From positions 3,288,501 to 3,352,500 of the forward strand of contig NZ_CP038267.1 of NCBI RefSeq assembly GCF_004564375.1: DNA of 64,000 nucleotides. The letters are read 5' to 3'. Shown here one piece after another: positions 63,705-64,000 of this stretch; the stretch's first letter is position 1; each line of letters begins with the position of its first letter. Below the pieces are notes generated by a model that saw nothing but the letters and a program-made list of their open reading frames with translations, searched no databases and was not told the origin of the DNA. The position numbers were made by a program, and so were the translations under genes. Origin of the DNA: Nocardioides euryhalodurans. Its GTDB lineage: Bacteria > Actinomycetota > Actinomycetes > Propionibacteriales > Nocardioidaceae.

Positions 63705-64000
63705 GACGTGGCCCTCACCGCGGCCACGAGGCTCTCGCTCACCCGCGCCACGTCGGCCTCGGTGAGCGTGTTGAAGAACGGCAGCCGCACCAGCCGCGCG
63801 CTGACGTCGGTGGACACCGGGCACTCCGTGGGACGGGCCGAGAAGCGCCGGCCGCCCTCGGAGCTGTGCAGCGGCACGTAGTGGAAGGTCGTGGCGATAC
63901 CCTGCTCGCGCATCGCCTGCATCACCCCGGGCCGCATCCCGGGGTCCGGGAGCAGCACGTGGAAGAGGTGCCAGGCGGGGTCGACGTGGTCGGGGAGGAC
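63701..64000 (-). CDS. DegT/DnrJ/EryC1-type sugar aminotransferase, C-terminal part (5' end outside window)
   Basis: The last 99 residues are visible, starting VLPDHVDPAWHLFHVLLPD and then FHYVPLHSSEGGRRF and STDVSARLVRLPFFNTLTEADVARV. The AWHLFHVLLPD and FHYVPLHSS motifs are typical of WecE/RffA-like dTDP-4-amino-4,6-dideoxygalactose transaminases. PLP-lysine and N-terminal parts lie outside. It would make an amino sugar for the polysaccharide cluster. Stop overlaps the methyltransferase start (GTGA). Confidence 0.85.
   Translation of the reverse strand, partial: VLPDHVDPAWHLFHVLLPDPGMRPGVMQAMREQGIATTFHYVPLHSSEGGRRFSARPTECPVSTDVSARLVRLPFFNTLTEADVARVSESLVAAVRATS

Overview
The window is from a very high-GC actinobacterium. 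Codon use, mycothiol enzymes (mca), a SigE-type ECF sigma factor and the set of actinobacterial domain families suggest a Nocardioides-like genus of the Nocardioidaceae, but the genus is an inference. No tRNA, rRNA, CRISPR array, insertion sequence or prophage was seen. Coding density is high: no gap between genes exceeds about 270 bases.

Layout. 1-3.9 kb: an ECF sigma/anti-sigma pair and a tightly overlapped run of small enzymes. 4-9.2 kb: an ABC1-family kinase and a copper-handling cluster (HxHP lipoprotein, CopC-CopD fusion, YcnI, small membrane protein). 9.3-13.6 kb: an acetyltransferase, a PEP-mutase-like enzyme, a large secreted (alpha/alpha)6-barrel protein and msrA. 13.7-34.1 kb: an actinobacterial backbone whose order resembles the M. 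tuberculosis metB-greA-mca-Rv1083-Rv1084-hemolysin III-prenyl transferase-phoH2-fum segment, with local insertions (MutL-like ATPase, AI-2E transporter, ilvA, FUSC, patatin, CNNM, amidotransferase). 34.1-49 kb: accessory genes, namely ArsR/SRPBCC pairs, a DUF559 nuclease-like gene flanked by two 46-bp repeats, a second (class I) fumarase, and a LacI-controlled sugar ABC transporter. 49-60.6 kb: the backbone resumes (glpX, DUF4245, xseB/xseA, ispH), interrupted by a molybdate operon whose last gene overlaps glpX. 60.6-64 kb: rmuC, then the start of a surface-polysaccharide cluster (flippase, methyltransferase, sugar aminotransferase cut by the window end).

Regulation. The most pervasive signal is leaderless transcription: about 30 start codons lie 6-8 nt after a TAnnnT-like -10 hexamer and lack a Shine-Dalgarno sequence. 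This pattern was used to choose many starts. Two short upstream ORFs stand out. One is a leaderless 20-codon peptide, MDDP-rich at its start, that overlaps the start of the CNNM/CorC-type transporter gene and contains a strong hairpin; it recalls MgtL-type leader peptides of Mg2+ transporters. The other is an SD-led 31-codon ORF before phoH2, where mycobacteria carry an antitoxin gene. The greA leader has a terminator-like hairpin plus U-tract, with a competing repeat next to the SD. Clear operators are seen for the ArsR, LacI and YafY-like regulators.
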